DNA of 64,000 nucleotides from Ipomoea triloba (GCF_003576645.1 NC_044916.1:22143033-22207032); one strand, 5' to 3'; shown: positions 11,655 through 23,400, counted from the first letter of the stretch. Made by a program: numbers and translations. Notes: generated by a model not told the origin, from the letters alone.

Positions 11655-12096
11655 GTTTAGTTGGATGGAAAATCAATTCCATGGAAAAGATTTTCCAAAA
11701 AGTTGAGGAAAATGAGTAATTATGTTGTTTGGTTGGATGGAAAATGTTTTCCATGGAATTTGACTTCCCAAAAAGAAAGGAAAACAAATTCTTTGGTTGA
11801 GATAGGTATTTTGTTTTCCAAAGAGGGTGGGAAGAAAGTATAAGCCCTTGGACTATTTTACCCTCATCAAAATTGACTAATTACACATGTATATATAGCC
11901 AAACCATTAATTACTAAGGGCATATTGGTCTTTATATTCATAATTCATTACCATTTCAAACTCAACCAAACAATAGAATTCATATTCCCAGTAATTTCTT
12001 TTCCACCAACCAAACAGTGGAATCTATTTTCCTGGTAATTTGTTTTCCACAAAATTTAAATTCCATTTCCTTCAAATATTTTCCGGCGAACTGAAC
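11655..12096. mobile_element. hAT-like MITE, family C
   Basis: Imperfect terminal inverted repeats: GTTTAGTTGGATGGAAAA at the left and the complement of GTTCAGTTCGCCGGAAAA at the right. The interior has repeated TTCCATGGAA and TTTTCC blocks in inverted order. Flanks read tgtaatggca on the left and tgtaaatggca on the right, a probable imprecise 8-10 bp duplication. Confidence 0.55.
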
Positions 12097-12690
12097 TGTA
12101 AATGGCAGGAATCATCAAGTCATGACAGTCATAAGTCACCTAAAAAGTCTGATTTGTAATTAATAATGGCATGCCCAACAAACAGTTTGCTGCTCAACAT
12201 TTTCAAACTATTCCGGTGCCCAATGCTTTGGAATTGAAAAAAATTTACTCCTGCTAATCAGATATTATAACTCAATAGCAAAAAATCTAAAATGTAGCGA
12301 TAAGGGTCAAATAGACTTTGCAATTATAGAACAAAATGCAATTAAACCTTTAAATTATAATTTTTTTTAAAAAAAACTCTTCATTTTTATACAATTAGGT
12401 TGATTATCAGGTTACTTTTGAGTCACCGGGTAAAAAATATTTTTTTATTTTTGGCAAAGAAACACACTAAGGAAGTCTGCTCCAACATGGCAAAATCCTG
12501 TTGGATGTATAACTATGAAACTATCAAATCTAAGCATCATGGCATTAAAATGAACTTATCTGTGAAAGTGACAGAGAAGACTGAAGTAGAAAGTCCTTTT
12601 GATCCACAAATTTGGGATGTTTAGCCAGCCATTAGAGTAGCAGCTTCATCCCCCCAATTCTTTGTTAGATGAATAGATCAGAATGCCATG
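12097..12690. other. AT-rich intergenic, no gene recognised
   Basis: No recognisable domain in the short open frame at 12400-12624. No element boundaries seen. Confidence 0.4.
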
Positions 12691-12694
12691 TAAA

Positions 12695-12890
12695 AAAACA
12701 AGATTGCTGCGTTTTAATTTGCCCAAGATTATCATATCTTACGTGAGGGTCTTTCTCTCCGTTCCGTCCGATGGCCGTTAAATGGACCGGGGTCCACCCA
12801 AGGGGAATCGTCACTTACGGAAATTGAACCTAGGTTCTCCCGAAATTCTTCTCCACAAAGAGAGCTCACTTGCCACTTGAGCTACCCCAT
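12695..12890 (-). mobile_element. tRNA-derived SINE
   Basis: On the minus strand a box A TAGCTCAAGTGG (12873-12884) and a box B AGGTTCAATTTCC (12819-12831) are about 42 bases apart, a normal spacing for an internal RNA polymerase III promoter. A non-tRNA body follows, ending in an A-rich stretch. It cannot be a functional tRNA because the arms do not close. Confidence 0.6.
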
Positions 12891-13263
12891 TAAATTAATT
12901 AACCTCATTAAATGCTGAATCATTTATAATGCATAGTGGTTAGTTAATTAGAATGTATTAATTATTACATAATTATGAGGAAAATTAAATATAATTAACA
13001 ATGTGTAATTAGTGTATAATAATAACGCGGTGGGCGGCAGGACGTGTCGCCGGCAGCGCAGAGCGTAAGTTTTGGGATGGAGTAAAATTAGGGTTGTTGG
13101 TCTTGGACCCACTATTTAGGTATTTTTTATCCTTATATTTCAAAAAATAAATACATAACTACGTATTTATTATTTTGTATTTATATACAGTATTCTTTTC
13201 GTATTCTCTAATTTTCGTATTCTCTAAGTTACAATGTATTCTAATTTGAAACAAATATTATGA
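12891..13263. other. AT-rich intergenic
   Basis: Low-complexity sequence with one GC-rich island near 13025-13075 (gcggtgggcggcaggacgtg). Nothing is identified in it. Confidence 0.35.
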
Positions 13264-13547
13264 CCCTGTTTGGTAAATAATCAGTCTATCAGCCAATTTT
13301 GGCTTATTTGATCACTATTAGTTGTTTGGTTAATAAGCTTTTTTAACTCCAAAATACTAAAATTCAAAAGGCTACTCAAAGCAGCCTTTTCAATTAGCTT
13401 TTTGAGAAAAGAAATTATACCAAACAACTATCAGCTAACAGCCAATCTATCAAACAACTTTTTACAATCAGCTAATGTTATAAACTAATTATACCTTCTA
13501 ACCCAAACATCTAACCCAATCAGCTAACAGCCATTTACCAAACAGGG
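13264..13547. mobile_element. hAT-like MITE, family B copy 2
   Basis: A perfect 15-bp terminal inverted repeat CCCTGTTTGGTAAAT matches the right end ATTTACCAAACAGGG. Inside, ggcttatttgatca and aataagcttttt match the interior of the element at 4053-4518, so they are one family. No convincing target duplication is visible. Confidence 0.65.
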
Positions 13548-13844
13548 CCATCAAAAGATAACAATGCATTCTTGAGATGCATGTTCAAAAAGGACAGCAT
13601 GCATCCTACAGTGTAGTGTTGTCCATATTTGTATCCCAATAATTTCCGTCCTCTTTCTGTATCTTACCTAAAAAACAGGCCTTACGGGCGAAACCACCCT
13701 AGAAAGAAATCTGGCAGCTTTCTTTCATGTTTGCAAAAATAATTCAAAAACAGACCAAAAAACAAATGCTGCATTTGACAAGATGATTCAAGATGGACAA
13801 AAAAGATCAGAGGTCATCTTGGATTAGTGCCAGAGCTAGCGAAC

Positions 13845-14883
13845 TTAATTAACAGGAAGGATCTTCTTCACATCCACCATGAAAGAGTAAGAAGTTGGGA
13901 GACGAATGAAGCGAAAGCTGCAGACATCTCTCACCTTAAGATGATAGTACATGGCAAATTCTTTCCACCCATCTAAAATGCATGCATAGGATTTAGATTT
14001 CACCTTCCCACCACGTGATTTAAGTTTGGCTGGCCAGGTTTTACCACACGGTCCCCTAAGAGTGATGTTTGTGCTCTTCAACAGATTGTTTGATAAACTA
14101 AACTTCTTGGGAATGTACTGCAAATTGAAGTTCACACCTAATATCATCATATAAACGTTTTTTGGACAAATCATTAATACTCAGCTCAAATAATGAGTAA
14201 TAGCTTGATCACCATGAAAGGACCACCTCTGCGTACATTGTAGGCTTTGATGGTGGTTGTAAAGCAGCTAGAATTTTCTTGCCCGGTACACAAATTCTTT
14301 CCTCCTACAACAAACAATTAGGGGTGATTATTAATTTGTGATTTCCTATCAAAATGTTCATTAGAGATATGCAGAGAAATTAAAGGTAACTAACCCTCAT
14401 GGCTGGTTTCTGGGTTGGGATGGAGATCTTTCTGGCAACAAGTTCGATCAAACAGAATGACACTGAAATGAAAACTGCCCATGTGTTCAAACACGGCAAA
14501 ATCTTTAAAAGCTATGCCATTTTGTCCCACAAAATCATCCCACCCCTTTGTGAAACAGAGTTTTTGATCTTTGCGTTCTTGGATTTTAACTTTGAAGCTA
14601 CCATTTTGGCCTATTAACACCACTTCTTCTGGCTTCTTTTCCTTAAGTTTCTTGCACATAATTGGTGGCAGATCCTATGAAGCAATTAAGTAAAGAAATT
14701 ATTTATAAAAAAAAAAAAAACAAAAAAAAAAAACAAAAAACAAAGCATCGCATAAGATCAACTGATGACAAAGAGCCTAGGAAAAATAATGAAATAGGAC
14801 AGAGAACAACATACCAGACTCGTATGGAACCCCCACCCCATAATCTTGAAGAAGCGCCAACCAATTGGAAGATTGTGTTCCAT
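13845..14883 (-). CDS. REM-type B3-domain protein, four exons
   Basis: Proposed coding exons on the minus strand are 14815-14883, 14395-14674, 14227-14304 and 13845-14137. They total exactly 720 bases, giving 239 residues with consistent phases and GT-AG introns. Exon 1 starts MEHNLPIGWRFFKIMGWGF, the usual start of a B3 domain. Exon 2 completes it with CFTKGWDDFVGQNGI, DFAVFEHMGSFHFSVILFD. Exons 3 and 4 give a second B3 domain: TIKAYNVRRG, NFNLQYIPKKF, then TNITLRGPCGKTWPAKL and GWKEFAMYYHLKVRDVCSF. B3 domains bind DNA, and two-domain REM proteins are usually nuclear regulators in reproductive tissue. Expression and target are not visible here. Without the splice model the pieces look like broken open frames. 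Confidence 0.8.
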
Positions 14884-15194
14884 TCCAAAAGAGAGAAACT
14901 TAGGTTTTTATGGATTATATTGCAAAGGAGATAAGCTCAAGAAAATGTACGACTCCTTAGATTGTATGAAGCATTTATTGTTCACTAAAGAACAGTGATG
15001 GCATTTACACCAACAACACGAACCTGAGTAATATCTGTTTGGAGGCTCATTTTTTCTCTAAATTATATTAAATGTATTTTCACTTTTTGTGTCTTCTGAA
15101 ATTCCCAAGTGTCTTTTGCAATTCCTAAAATTTAAATGTTACATATATTGGTACTAATAAAAATGTTACATATATTAGGTCATTTTATAAAGAG

Positions 15195-15297
15195 TAATTC
15201 TATTTGTACCACCGAAAATTCTATTTACACCGCCATTTAATAGGTTTGATAGCTTTATAGGTGGTGTAAATAGAATTTGCTATTTGCACCATTTCCA
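15195..15297. mobile_element. Small palindromic MITE, family D
   Basis: The left part ctatttgtaccacc and attctatttacaccgcc pairs with the right part aggtggtgtaaatagaat. It folds into one hairpin of about 100 bases. Similar arms flank 22569-23400. Confidence 0.45.
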
Positions 15298-16925
15298 TCA
15301 AAGTTAGTCAAACATTATAGTTTCTATTTAAATTATTTATTATTTATTTGTGATAAGTGCATATTTATCATATTTTTATCTCATATTTAAATTCATTTCT
15401 ATCACTTAACATTAATATTGTGCTCATAATTATATTGATTTTCTTCATTGAGATAAATAATTGCAAATTGACCAAAGTTGATTAAGAAAAGATAATTGAG
15501 CATGTTTTAGTGTTAGAATGGGGCGTATGGCATCTCTATTCTTGCTTGTTTGTATTTGTATTTAATTGCCACCCAACATGACAATGTTTAGTGGTATTTG
15601 TAGGATGAAATGATGAAGACAAAAAAGTGATGATGGAAAGTCGAGATAAAAGCAAAAGACAAAAGAACAAAGAATTATATTATATGTTTATGATGGAAAC
15701 ATGTGGGAGCAAAATCTGGAGGAATATTTGGCCAAAAGCATAAAGCGTTGAAAGTGCCCAAATTTAGGCAGTAGCTCCACACTGCATACTCTCGACGCGT
15801 CGAGCCCTTCTTTCCTTAATTTATCTTGAATTAATCTTGTATCTAGATGCTTGTTCTTATTTATATTTGGATTTTGGATTATGTTTATGTCTAGATTGTT
15901 GTTTGTTCTTCATTTATTATGAATGGTTAGTTTAGTTTCTATGAGTTGTTGTGTGCAAGACTTGTTGTTGAAAGTGTGTGATTAATGGTCAAAATTACAT
16001 GCTTGTTTGTTGTTGTGTCACGGTGAGAATCGGGCATGGCTAGAACACTCTTGCCACACCTATTGATTTATACAATGCGAGAGCTTGATAAATTATAGGG
16101 GGATTTCTCGGCTAATCTTCGGTTCCTTCACTGGCGAGAGCGAGTTGGAATTTAGAAGTTGGCCAAAACGGTTCCTTCACTAGTGACAGCGTGTTGGAAT
16201 CTAGAGGTTAGTTTAGGCTACCTCCTCACAACTTGTAGGATTAACTTGAGTTAGGGCATGTTGATTTGCTTAGGATCTTTAAGACGAGCCTCGCTCGTAG
16301 ACTACAAGAATAGATAACTTGCGGTTTGGCACACTCGGGTAGATCACGAGAGACCGAGGACTTTAGTGCATTTCCTCCATTCACAAGGGATAAAACTTCT
16401 TTTCTACATTTGTTTGACTCATGATGGACATTGACCTGATCCATATCCTTACCTATGTTGCATCTTATATATCTCTCTTCATTTGTTGTATTTATTTTTG
16501 TTTGCTATAACCATGTTATTACCGAACTAGCTTCACAAGAATCAATCCGAGTTAGTGCTTGACCAACCATTCCCTGTGGATCGATAACCCCGGAATACTC
16601 TGGGTATTTGCGTGTACCTAAAAGCTACAATCAAATTGGGAAAGAAATTCTCATCGCTTTCTCCTCGATCCAACGGTTGAAGCTCCCAATCTTGCATCAT
16701 CTCTCTTCTTATTACAAAATAAATCCTAAATTACTCCTACACTACTAAACAATCCTCACTTGGAGGCTACATTTTGAAAGGAATAGAAAAGGATTAAAGA
16801 GAGAAAAGGGAGTAATCTAATCTGAATATTGGATATTGAAGAATGGAGAAATGAGGGGTATTTATAATTGGGCAAAAGAAGGGGCAAAACTGGAATTTTG
16901 CAAAGTTGATTCGCACCCCGGGCTA

Positions 16926-17000
16926 GATTCTCGACGCGTCGAACCCACCTCTCGACGCATCGAGAGTAAGACCCACCTCTCGACGCATCGAGAGTATGCA
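16926..17000. repeat. Palindromic CTCGACGC minisatellite
   Basis: Three copies of a palindrome of the form CTCGACGC(A/G)TCGAG are spaced by acccacct. The opposite LTR arm has only one copy (near 15793). Copy number differs between two otherwise close arms, so the block is unstable. Confidence 0.55.
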
Positions 17001-17553
17001 GTGCGGAGCTACTGCCTAAATTTGGGCACTTTCGACGCTTTATGCTTTTGGCCAAATATTCCTCCAGATTTTGCTCCCACATGTTTCCATCATAAACCTA
17101 TAATATAATTCTTTATTCTATTGTCTTTTGCTTTTATCTCCACTTTCCATCATCACTTTTTTGTCTTCATCATTTCATCCTATAAATACCACTAAACATT
17201 GTCATGTTGGGTGGCAATTAAATACAAATACAAACAAGCAAGACTAGAGATGCCATACGCCCCATTCTAACACTAAAACATGCTCAATTATCTTTTCTTA
17301 ATCAACTTTGGTCAATTTGCAATTATCTCTATATTATATATTAAAGCAAAATGAAGTAGTTGAAAAGTTCCCGCCCAAATGAACAGTATACAATGATTAG
17401 TGTAGTTTTGATTGATGGGCATTTTCTGTCTGAACGTGGTAGTTTTGAAAGATAAGAATATTAGAATATAATAGTTAAAGCAAATTGTAGTGGTGGTGCC
17501 CAAAGTATGGAAAAAAGCATGGGTAAAGTAAAGTGTGGTGGTGGCCATGAAAG

Positions 17554-17599
<46 letters not shown>

Positions 17600-17908
17600 A
17601 TGCCCATCAGTATTGAGCTTTGTGCATTATATATAAATATATATAAATAAATATATGAATGGTATAAATGTATATATTAATAGGCTGGTGGGAATATACG
17701 TAAGAGCACATGGCTGTTCTTCAGAGTAAGACAAACATGAATGGTATAAATGTATATATTAATAATCCTATTGGGAACATGTATGCGTGTCTCCACAATG
17801 TGTCTCCCAGATTTACCTATATATATATATCTTAGGTTCATAGGAATGTGTCTGCACATCTTCAAGCTTCAATTCACTTTCAGAGCATATTGTATTGGAC
17901 ACACACCC

Positions 17909-18058
17909 ATGGCTCCGTTATTCATTCTGGGTCAGAATATAGCTCCCATGAACACCACAAGTGCTATCAAATTGATGTTGGTACGTACTTATGAAGTTCC
18001 TGTAAGAAGAGGCGCAACAACCATTAAGTGCAAAGAATGTGGCTTTCATGATAAGGAA
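17909..18058 (+). pseudogene. RPA-like first exon in Helitron H1
   Basis: An open exon of exactly 50 codons beginning MAPLFILGQNIAPMNTTSA and ending GFHDKE before a GTACGT donor. It aligns with the 50-codon first exon of the RPA-like gene at 62132-62281 (VSQL/GQNI, LVRTYEVP/LVRSYVVP, FHDKE/FHDEG). The family is the plant RPA70-like DUF223 OB-fold group often carried by Helitrons, thought to bind single-stranded DNA. No matching second exon is seen downstream, so it is a fragment. Confidence 0.7.
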
Positions 18059-18098
18059 GTACGTGTGTGTGTGTTATGGTATACGGAGTAATTTACAG

Positions 18099-18270
18099 TG
18101 TATAACCATTAGCAGGGGACTATTCTGCATGGAAACAATTTCAATACACATAGTATACTTATCTTGATATTTGTATTTATATGTACATAATGTATAACCA
18201 TTAGCAGGGGACTGTTCTGCATCCAAACAATTTCAATACACATAGTATACTTATCTTGATATTTGTATAC
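18099..18270 (+). repeat. 92-bp tandem duplication
   Basis: Two adjacent copies of a unit starting tataaccattagcagggga, with a few differences, lie just downstream of the RPA-like exon in Helitron H1. Confidence 0.75.
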
Positions 18271-18274
18271 ACCT

Positions 18275-18762
18275 CCGTATAAGCAATGTCAACAAATCTG
18301 TTCTTGAAGTTCAAGATCTGCAAAATGTGTAAAATTCACTAAAAAATCAGTTAAAGAAAAATGCTAATAGTATTTCATTATGAAAACTACATAAATGAAA
18401 TAACCCTACTCTGTACTTACCTTTGTGAATATCTTGGTATTTTGAGTCCGTGTGCGAAATTAGGTCTACGGAGCAGTTTAAAAATCCACATTTGCACTCG
18501 AATCTGGGTTGCATGTCTTCGATCTTACCTATACATCCACTCAATAAGGAAGGAGATGAAGGAAAAATTAGGAAGATGAGAAAGGAAAGAAAATGAGAGA
18601 TAGTGGCTGCAGGAAGAAAACAAATAAAAAGGGGAAGGAGACAAAGAAAGATGGAGAGGATACAAAATCAATAAAGTGGAGAGAAAGAAAGAAAGAAAAA
18701 GAGGAAGAAACAAAAGAGAGTGAGTGGAGAGTGAAAGGGATATTCTATTTTTTTTTTATTGT

Positions 18763-18805
<43 letters not shown>

Positions 18806-19135
18806 TCTACATATTATACTTAACTTTAAATTTTTAAACATTTTCGTATAAGCCATGTCAACAAGTTCAAGATCTGTAGGATATGCAAAATAATAAAAAA
18901 ATAAGTTTAAAAAAATTGATTGCTAATTGTATTTCATTCTGAAAGGAAAGAAAATGTCATATTGTTGGTGCAAGAAGAAAACAAATAAAAAGAAAATTAG
19001 AAAACTGTAAGGAGAATGAGACAAAGAAATATGGAGGGGAAACGAAATCGTGAAAGTTGAGAGAAAGAAAGAAAAAGAAAATAAAAAGAGGAAGAAACAA
19101 ATGAGAGTGGATGAAGAGAAAGGGATTTTATATTT
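18275..19135 (+). repeat. Diverged duplicated purine-rich block in H1
   Basis: Segment 18281-18745 and segment 18845-19135 share the same order of blocks: gtcaacaa and gttcaagatctg, then tgtatttcatt, then gaaaggaaagaaaatg, then agagagaaagaaagaaa. A (TA)n array separates them. The open frames across these blocks are low complexity and are not genes. Confidence 0.6.
18765..18801. repeat. (TA)n microsatellite
   Basis: Uninterrupted TA dinucleotides between the two purine-rich blocks of Helitron H1. Confidence 0.9.
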
Positions 19136-19245
19136 TGGAGGGGTACGTGGGAAGAGGAAAATGGGAGAGGGAGACAAAGCATGCATGCTTTTCCGGATTC
19201 CAAAACACTCCTCCCAAAAAGCCCAAATAAAATAATAATAATAAT

Positions 19246-19276
<31 letters not shown>

Positions 19277-19493
19277 TAATATACGGAGAGAGAGAGGAAA
19301 GTGGAATATTTTGTGAAGAAGCAAAAGGCAGTGGAGGTCCCAGGAAGTGTGAAGAAGACAAAATACATGGTGAGAGGAAGCATTTGACATCATTGGAAGC
19401 CCGAAAAGCTCCAGTAGTAATTTCTTTTTATATAATGATAAATGTTTCTTTTTTTTTTTTCCTCTTTAAATTCGAGAAATTAGCACAAATAAT

Positions 19494-19890
19494 TTAAGAT
19501 TTCACTGCTAAATTAGATGAATTAAAAAACAATTTACCGAATAGTAAACGACGGCTGCTTCCCTTTTCCACCAGGCAACGCCGACGACGGAGAGATACGG
19601 CAGGCTGAGGGTGGCATCCAGTAGAGATGGCGGCGGCGATGCTAGGCTCCCTGCGGTGGCGAGATAGCTGGAGAAAACGGGTGGAGCTCTGAAGAAACCT
19701 TGATAGCGTCGTCTCTCTCTCTCCAATGCTTTGCAGTGGGTAATGGAAGATTGGAAGCTGAGTAAGATTGGATGAAGAAGCATGATGATGGATCAAATTT
19801 TGGGCCCTCCTCACAGAACTTCCGAGATAGAGAGAGACGAGAGATGGAGGAAATGAGGCTGCAAAGTGAAATCTTATTCTTCAAGGGCAT
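19494..19890 (-). other. GC-rich segment, possible captured host exon
   Basis: This segment is clearly more GC-rich than the rest of Helitron H1 and stays open on the minus strand in overlapping frames (106 and 91 residues). No known domain is recognised. Composition suggests a piece of a nuclear gene's 5' end acquired by the Helitron. It may equally be non-coding. Confidence 0.3.
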
Positions 19891-19925
19891 TCTTATGTAT
19901 ATATTAATTATTACTCCGTAATTAA

Positions 19926-19926
19926 N

Positions 19927-19977
<51 letters not shown>
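19926..19977. repeat. (TA)n microsatellite with one N
   Basis: A TA array preceded by an unresolved base at 19926. Its length in the assembly may not be reliable. Confidence 0.85.
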
Positions 19978-19980
<3 letters not shown>

Positions 19981-20593
19981 TGTGTAGTATGTATACATGA
20001 AACGTACGTATATTAGTATATACTATTTATATAAAATAGTTAAATAATTAAATTATAACTAAGGTATTGTATTGCATGGATAATATGTACTACGGAGTAT
20101 TATATAGAGGTACATTTTATTTATTTTAAAAATTTATATACTTACATGTCATTTTATAATTTTTTTTATTATTTATCATACAAGTTTAGAATTTATAAAT
20201 GTATATAAATATATATTAGGTTAAAAAATAATTAATTATTTAAGTATAAATATAAATTTATAGAGTGAATAATTATTCATTGTATATTTGTGTGATTATT
20301 ATATTAATATCATTTTTTTCTAAGTTGTATATAATTTATGTATTATACGGAATGGTTTTCAAGATATTTGTTAATTTCAACAAATAATGTGAATTATTTT
20401 TTTTTCCGGTGTGTTTAGAAAGATGATGAGGACGTGTGGTGTTGAGGATGAAGACAAGGTTCTAGAGCACCAAATAATGTGGATTATTTAAAGCTTTATA
20501 TTACAGAAATTACTACGTTTTATATTGCATCTGCCCAAAAAAAATTAGTTGAATTCAAAAAATTTAACGAAAAAGAAAATAAAGAATTTAAAA

Positions 20594-20594
<1 letters not shown>

Positions 20595-20628
<34 letters not shown>
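20595..20628. repeat. (TA)n microsatellite
   Basis: Short TA array inside Helitron H1. The open frame through it on the minus strand is an artefact of the repeat. Confidence 0.85.
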
Positions 20629-20630
<2 letters not shown>

Positions 20631-21450
20631 AATTAAAAAAAATAAACAATGAATCCACAGTATAATTTACGGTTTTGGAATGAAGAAAAAGAATTTTTTT
20701 TAAAAAAAAAAAAAAGGAAGAAAGAAAATGGATGAGGATCACGATTGCATGTCGGCACCCACTTCAACCTCATTTATGGCATTTTTCATCTAGCATCATC
20801 CTGCTAATTAAATTGGTCTTATTATAATCCATCTATATACACCATTACATATAAATTTTACCTTTGGGCCAATGGGCCTTTGGTATAGTTAGAGTGTTCT
20901 TTTAATGAGGTAGTTGTAATTCAATCATCTTCTCATTGTCGAGATATAAAGTATTCTTTTGATGGGATAGTTGTAACTAAATATTCGGAACAAGGTGATA
21001 GTGGAAGGTATATATACAATTCAAATACTAATGTAGTTTACTAAGTCCTTAAAAATTTTTAATTTTTAATTTTTTGTATTAAATTTATAATATAGTTTAA
21101 TTCATTTGATAATTACCCACCTTAAATATTAATTCTTATTTTATTTGGCAACTAATTGTGTTCATAACTTTATTGTAGGAAATCAACATAATTATTAAAT
21201 AATTAAATTTTGTAAATGAATAAATCTCATATTTTCTTTTTATATATGAAATTTAATAATATTAATATTTTTAATAACATAACATAGTTAGAATTTTTTA
21301 AATATTTAGTCCGTGCATCGCACGGGTAACATACTAGTTTATCTCAATAAAGAAAATCAATATAATTATGAACACAATATTAATGTTAAGTGGTAGAAAT
21401 GAATTTAAATATGAGATAAAAATATGATCAAATATGCACTTATCAATTTG

Positions 21451-22212
21451 TATTTCTAATTGTTATAGTATAATAATTTTGTGTATAATATTTTTTAATT
21501 ATTTACTTAAAATATTTATTATTTATTATTATTTCAAATTGTAATAGTATAATAATTTTGTGTATAATAATTTTTAATTATTTTCTGTAGTATCTAACGT
21601 TTAATAGTTTTTCATGATATTTTTTTTGTTATAATAATATAATAAATTAACTTTGAATCGCTAAAAACGGTAAAAAACACATTAACATCACAATAAAATA
21701 TATAAAAAAAAATTCATTCCATTTCAATCCAATATAACATTCTCATGAATACAACTAGAGCGTACATACTCATTGTAAGTATTGATCCGATTCACATATG
21801 GAGTAATACATGCATCTTCATTCTAAACAGACAAACAAATAACGACTTTTAGTGATAATATTTGACAGTATATATAGAAATAAATAACAATTCAATAATA
21901 ATGTTTGACAGAATATAATATAGATTAATACAAATGAATTTGGATATATGATAAAATACATTTCATACAAATAATAACTTAAAATACCTCATAATGTCGT
22001 TGGCTTTGATTTTGATTATTATTGTAACTAAAAAAATGACTTTGATTTTGGTCATTGTAACTAAAAAAATCTTCTATCTAACCATCCATGACTTATAGAT
22101 TGTGTGATACATATACATAATAGACACATATATATAGAGTCATATGAGTTCAGTTAGTATTCTCTGCCGCCCAAATTACCAATAGTTTCATCCCACAAAT
22201 ATCAATGTTGAC
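21451..22212. other. AT-rich intergenic
   Basis: No gene recognised. A repeated phrase (ttgtwatagtataataattttgtgtataat) occurs twice near 21460-21570. Confidence 0.4.
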
Positions 22213-22565
22213 TAAGAAATTTAATTACACAAAATATTAGGTATTGGAATTAGAACTTTCAAAATAAAAAGTTATTGAAATTAGAATATTATTTTAATTA
22301 AAATAAAATAAAATAAATAACTATTTAAAAATTGAAAAATAAAAATATTTAAAAAAAACACACACAGAGCAACCCCTCGCCGGCGAGGGGTTGCTCTATT
22401 TTTGTTTTTGTTTTTTTCTTTTTTAATATTTTTATTTTTAAAATTTTAAATTGTTTTTTAATTTAATTTAGTTTAAATAATAAAAAAATAATAATATTCA
22501 TTCCACTCCAATATTTTTTTTTAAACACTAATTCTAACACTTCAGTTTTTGTGTGATTAATAGCA
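22213..22565. mobile_element. Foldback element with 32-bp perfect palindrome
   Basis: The centre is a perfect palindrome of 32 bases at 22366-22397 (left half AGAGCAACCCCTCGCC). AT-rich arms on both sides are also complementary, though diverged (taattacacaaaa at the left, ttttgtgtgatta at the right). The whole would form one long hairpin. No target duplication is clear. Confidence 0.6.
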
Positions 22566-22568
22566 ATA

Positions 22569-22852
22569 AGGGTGTAAATAGTTTACACCACCTATAAAGT
22601 TATTAAAATTTACAATCTTTTGTGAATTTTAGGGGACGTTTGGTTCGGGTCATCTGAGATTACCTAGGTAATCTGAGTCTGGTAATGTTATATTACCTTG
22701 TTTGTTTCAAGTTATGAGATTACCTGGTAATGTTACATTACCTCAAAGCTGATGTTGCGGTAATGTTTCAAGATAATGTGATTACCCCCGTTTTTTTAGG
22801 TAATCTAAGATTACCTTGGATTATTCCAACTTTGCCCTTGTTAACTAATCCT

Positions 22853-22897
<45 letters not shown>

Positions 22898-22914
22898 TAA
22901 TAATAATAATAATA

Positions 22915-22951
<37 letters not shown>

Positions 22952-23101
22952 AACACAATAACATATATAAAATAAATATATGTTTATATAATCAAATATA
23001 CATGTGTGTATATTTATATATTTATTTTTTTAATATTAAGCATCAATACATTCATACAATAAATATAAAAATACATACAATAAAGGCACACAAATAAATA
23101 A

Positions 23102-23153
<52 letters not shown>

Positions 23154-23400
23154 NATATATATATATATATATATAAGGACATTATAGTAAATTGTCCCAT
23201 ATAACCTAAAATATAACCCTTAACCAAACAAAGTAATATTATATTCCACAATCCAAACCAAACACATAAGGTAATCTTACATTCCCAAAATCTCACATTA
23301 CCTTCCTAGAGGTAATCCTATTACCTGGGGTAATCCAAGATTCCTTAAGGTTATTTACACCTAAGGTGGTAGAAATAGTAACACCATTTATAAATAACTT
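22569..23400. mobile_element. Nested MITE remnants with microsatellites
   Basis: The outer arms (tgtaaatagtttacaccacc at the left, ttatttacacctaaggtggt at the right) match small family D at 15195. Inside is a second element starting GGGGACGTTTGGTTCGGG with many GGTAATC/GATTACC blocks in inverted order, continuing to about 23340. It contains a (TAA)n array (22857-22949) and a (TA)n array (23108-23174) with an N at 23154. The open frame at 23036-23296 is a repeat artefact. Confidence 0.5.

Larger units (their letters stand above)
17326..21337 (+). mobile_element. Helitron H1 (4.0 kb)
   Basis: The 5' end is TCTCTATATTATATATTAAA. The 3' end is CATACTAG preceded by the hairpin CCGTGC-ATC-GCACGG at 21311-21325. 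It sits between A and T of the host LTR arm, and the uninterrupted sequence (gcaatta|tttatctc) can be read from the opposite arm. These are the three diagnostic Helitron features. The motif CCCGCCCAAATG lies about 45 bases inside the 5' end. It encodes no Rep/helicase and so is non-autonomous. Cargo includes an RPA-like exon, duplicated purine-rich blocks and a GC-rich segment that may be captured host DNA. Confidence 0.88.
15351..21445. mobile_element. Palindromic LTR structure with 5-bp TSD
   Basis: Both outer ends read TGATAAGTGCATATTT inward, and the flanks carry the perfect 5-bp duplication atttg (15346-15350 and 21446-21450). The left arm on the plus strand runs to CAATCA at 16633, like a complete LTR with an internal deletion. 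The right arm on the minus strand is the first part of the same LTR, with a TATA-like tataaataccc near 16857-16870, and stops near 16640. The arms are about 95 percent identical over roughly 450 bases by eye. The text tccctgtggatcgataaccc near 16570 resembles the U5 side of Athila/Tat-like LTRs. A 4-kb Helitron (17326-21337) interrupts the right arm. Confidence 0.75.

Noticed and set aside
18525..19393. Several lysine- or serine/phenylalanine-rich open frames
   Set aside because: They are translations of purine-rich and microsatellite sequence in Helitron H1.
23036..23296. 86-residue open frame with tyrosine-isoleucine repeats
   Set aside because: It is a (TA)n array, with an N inside.
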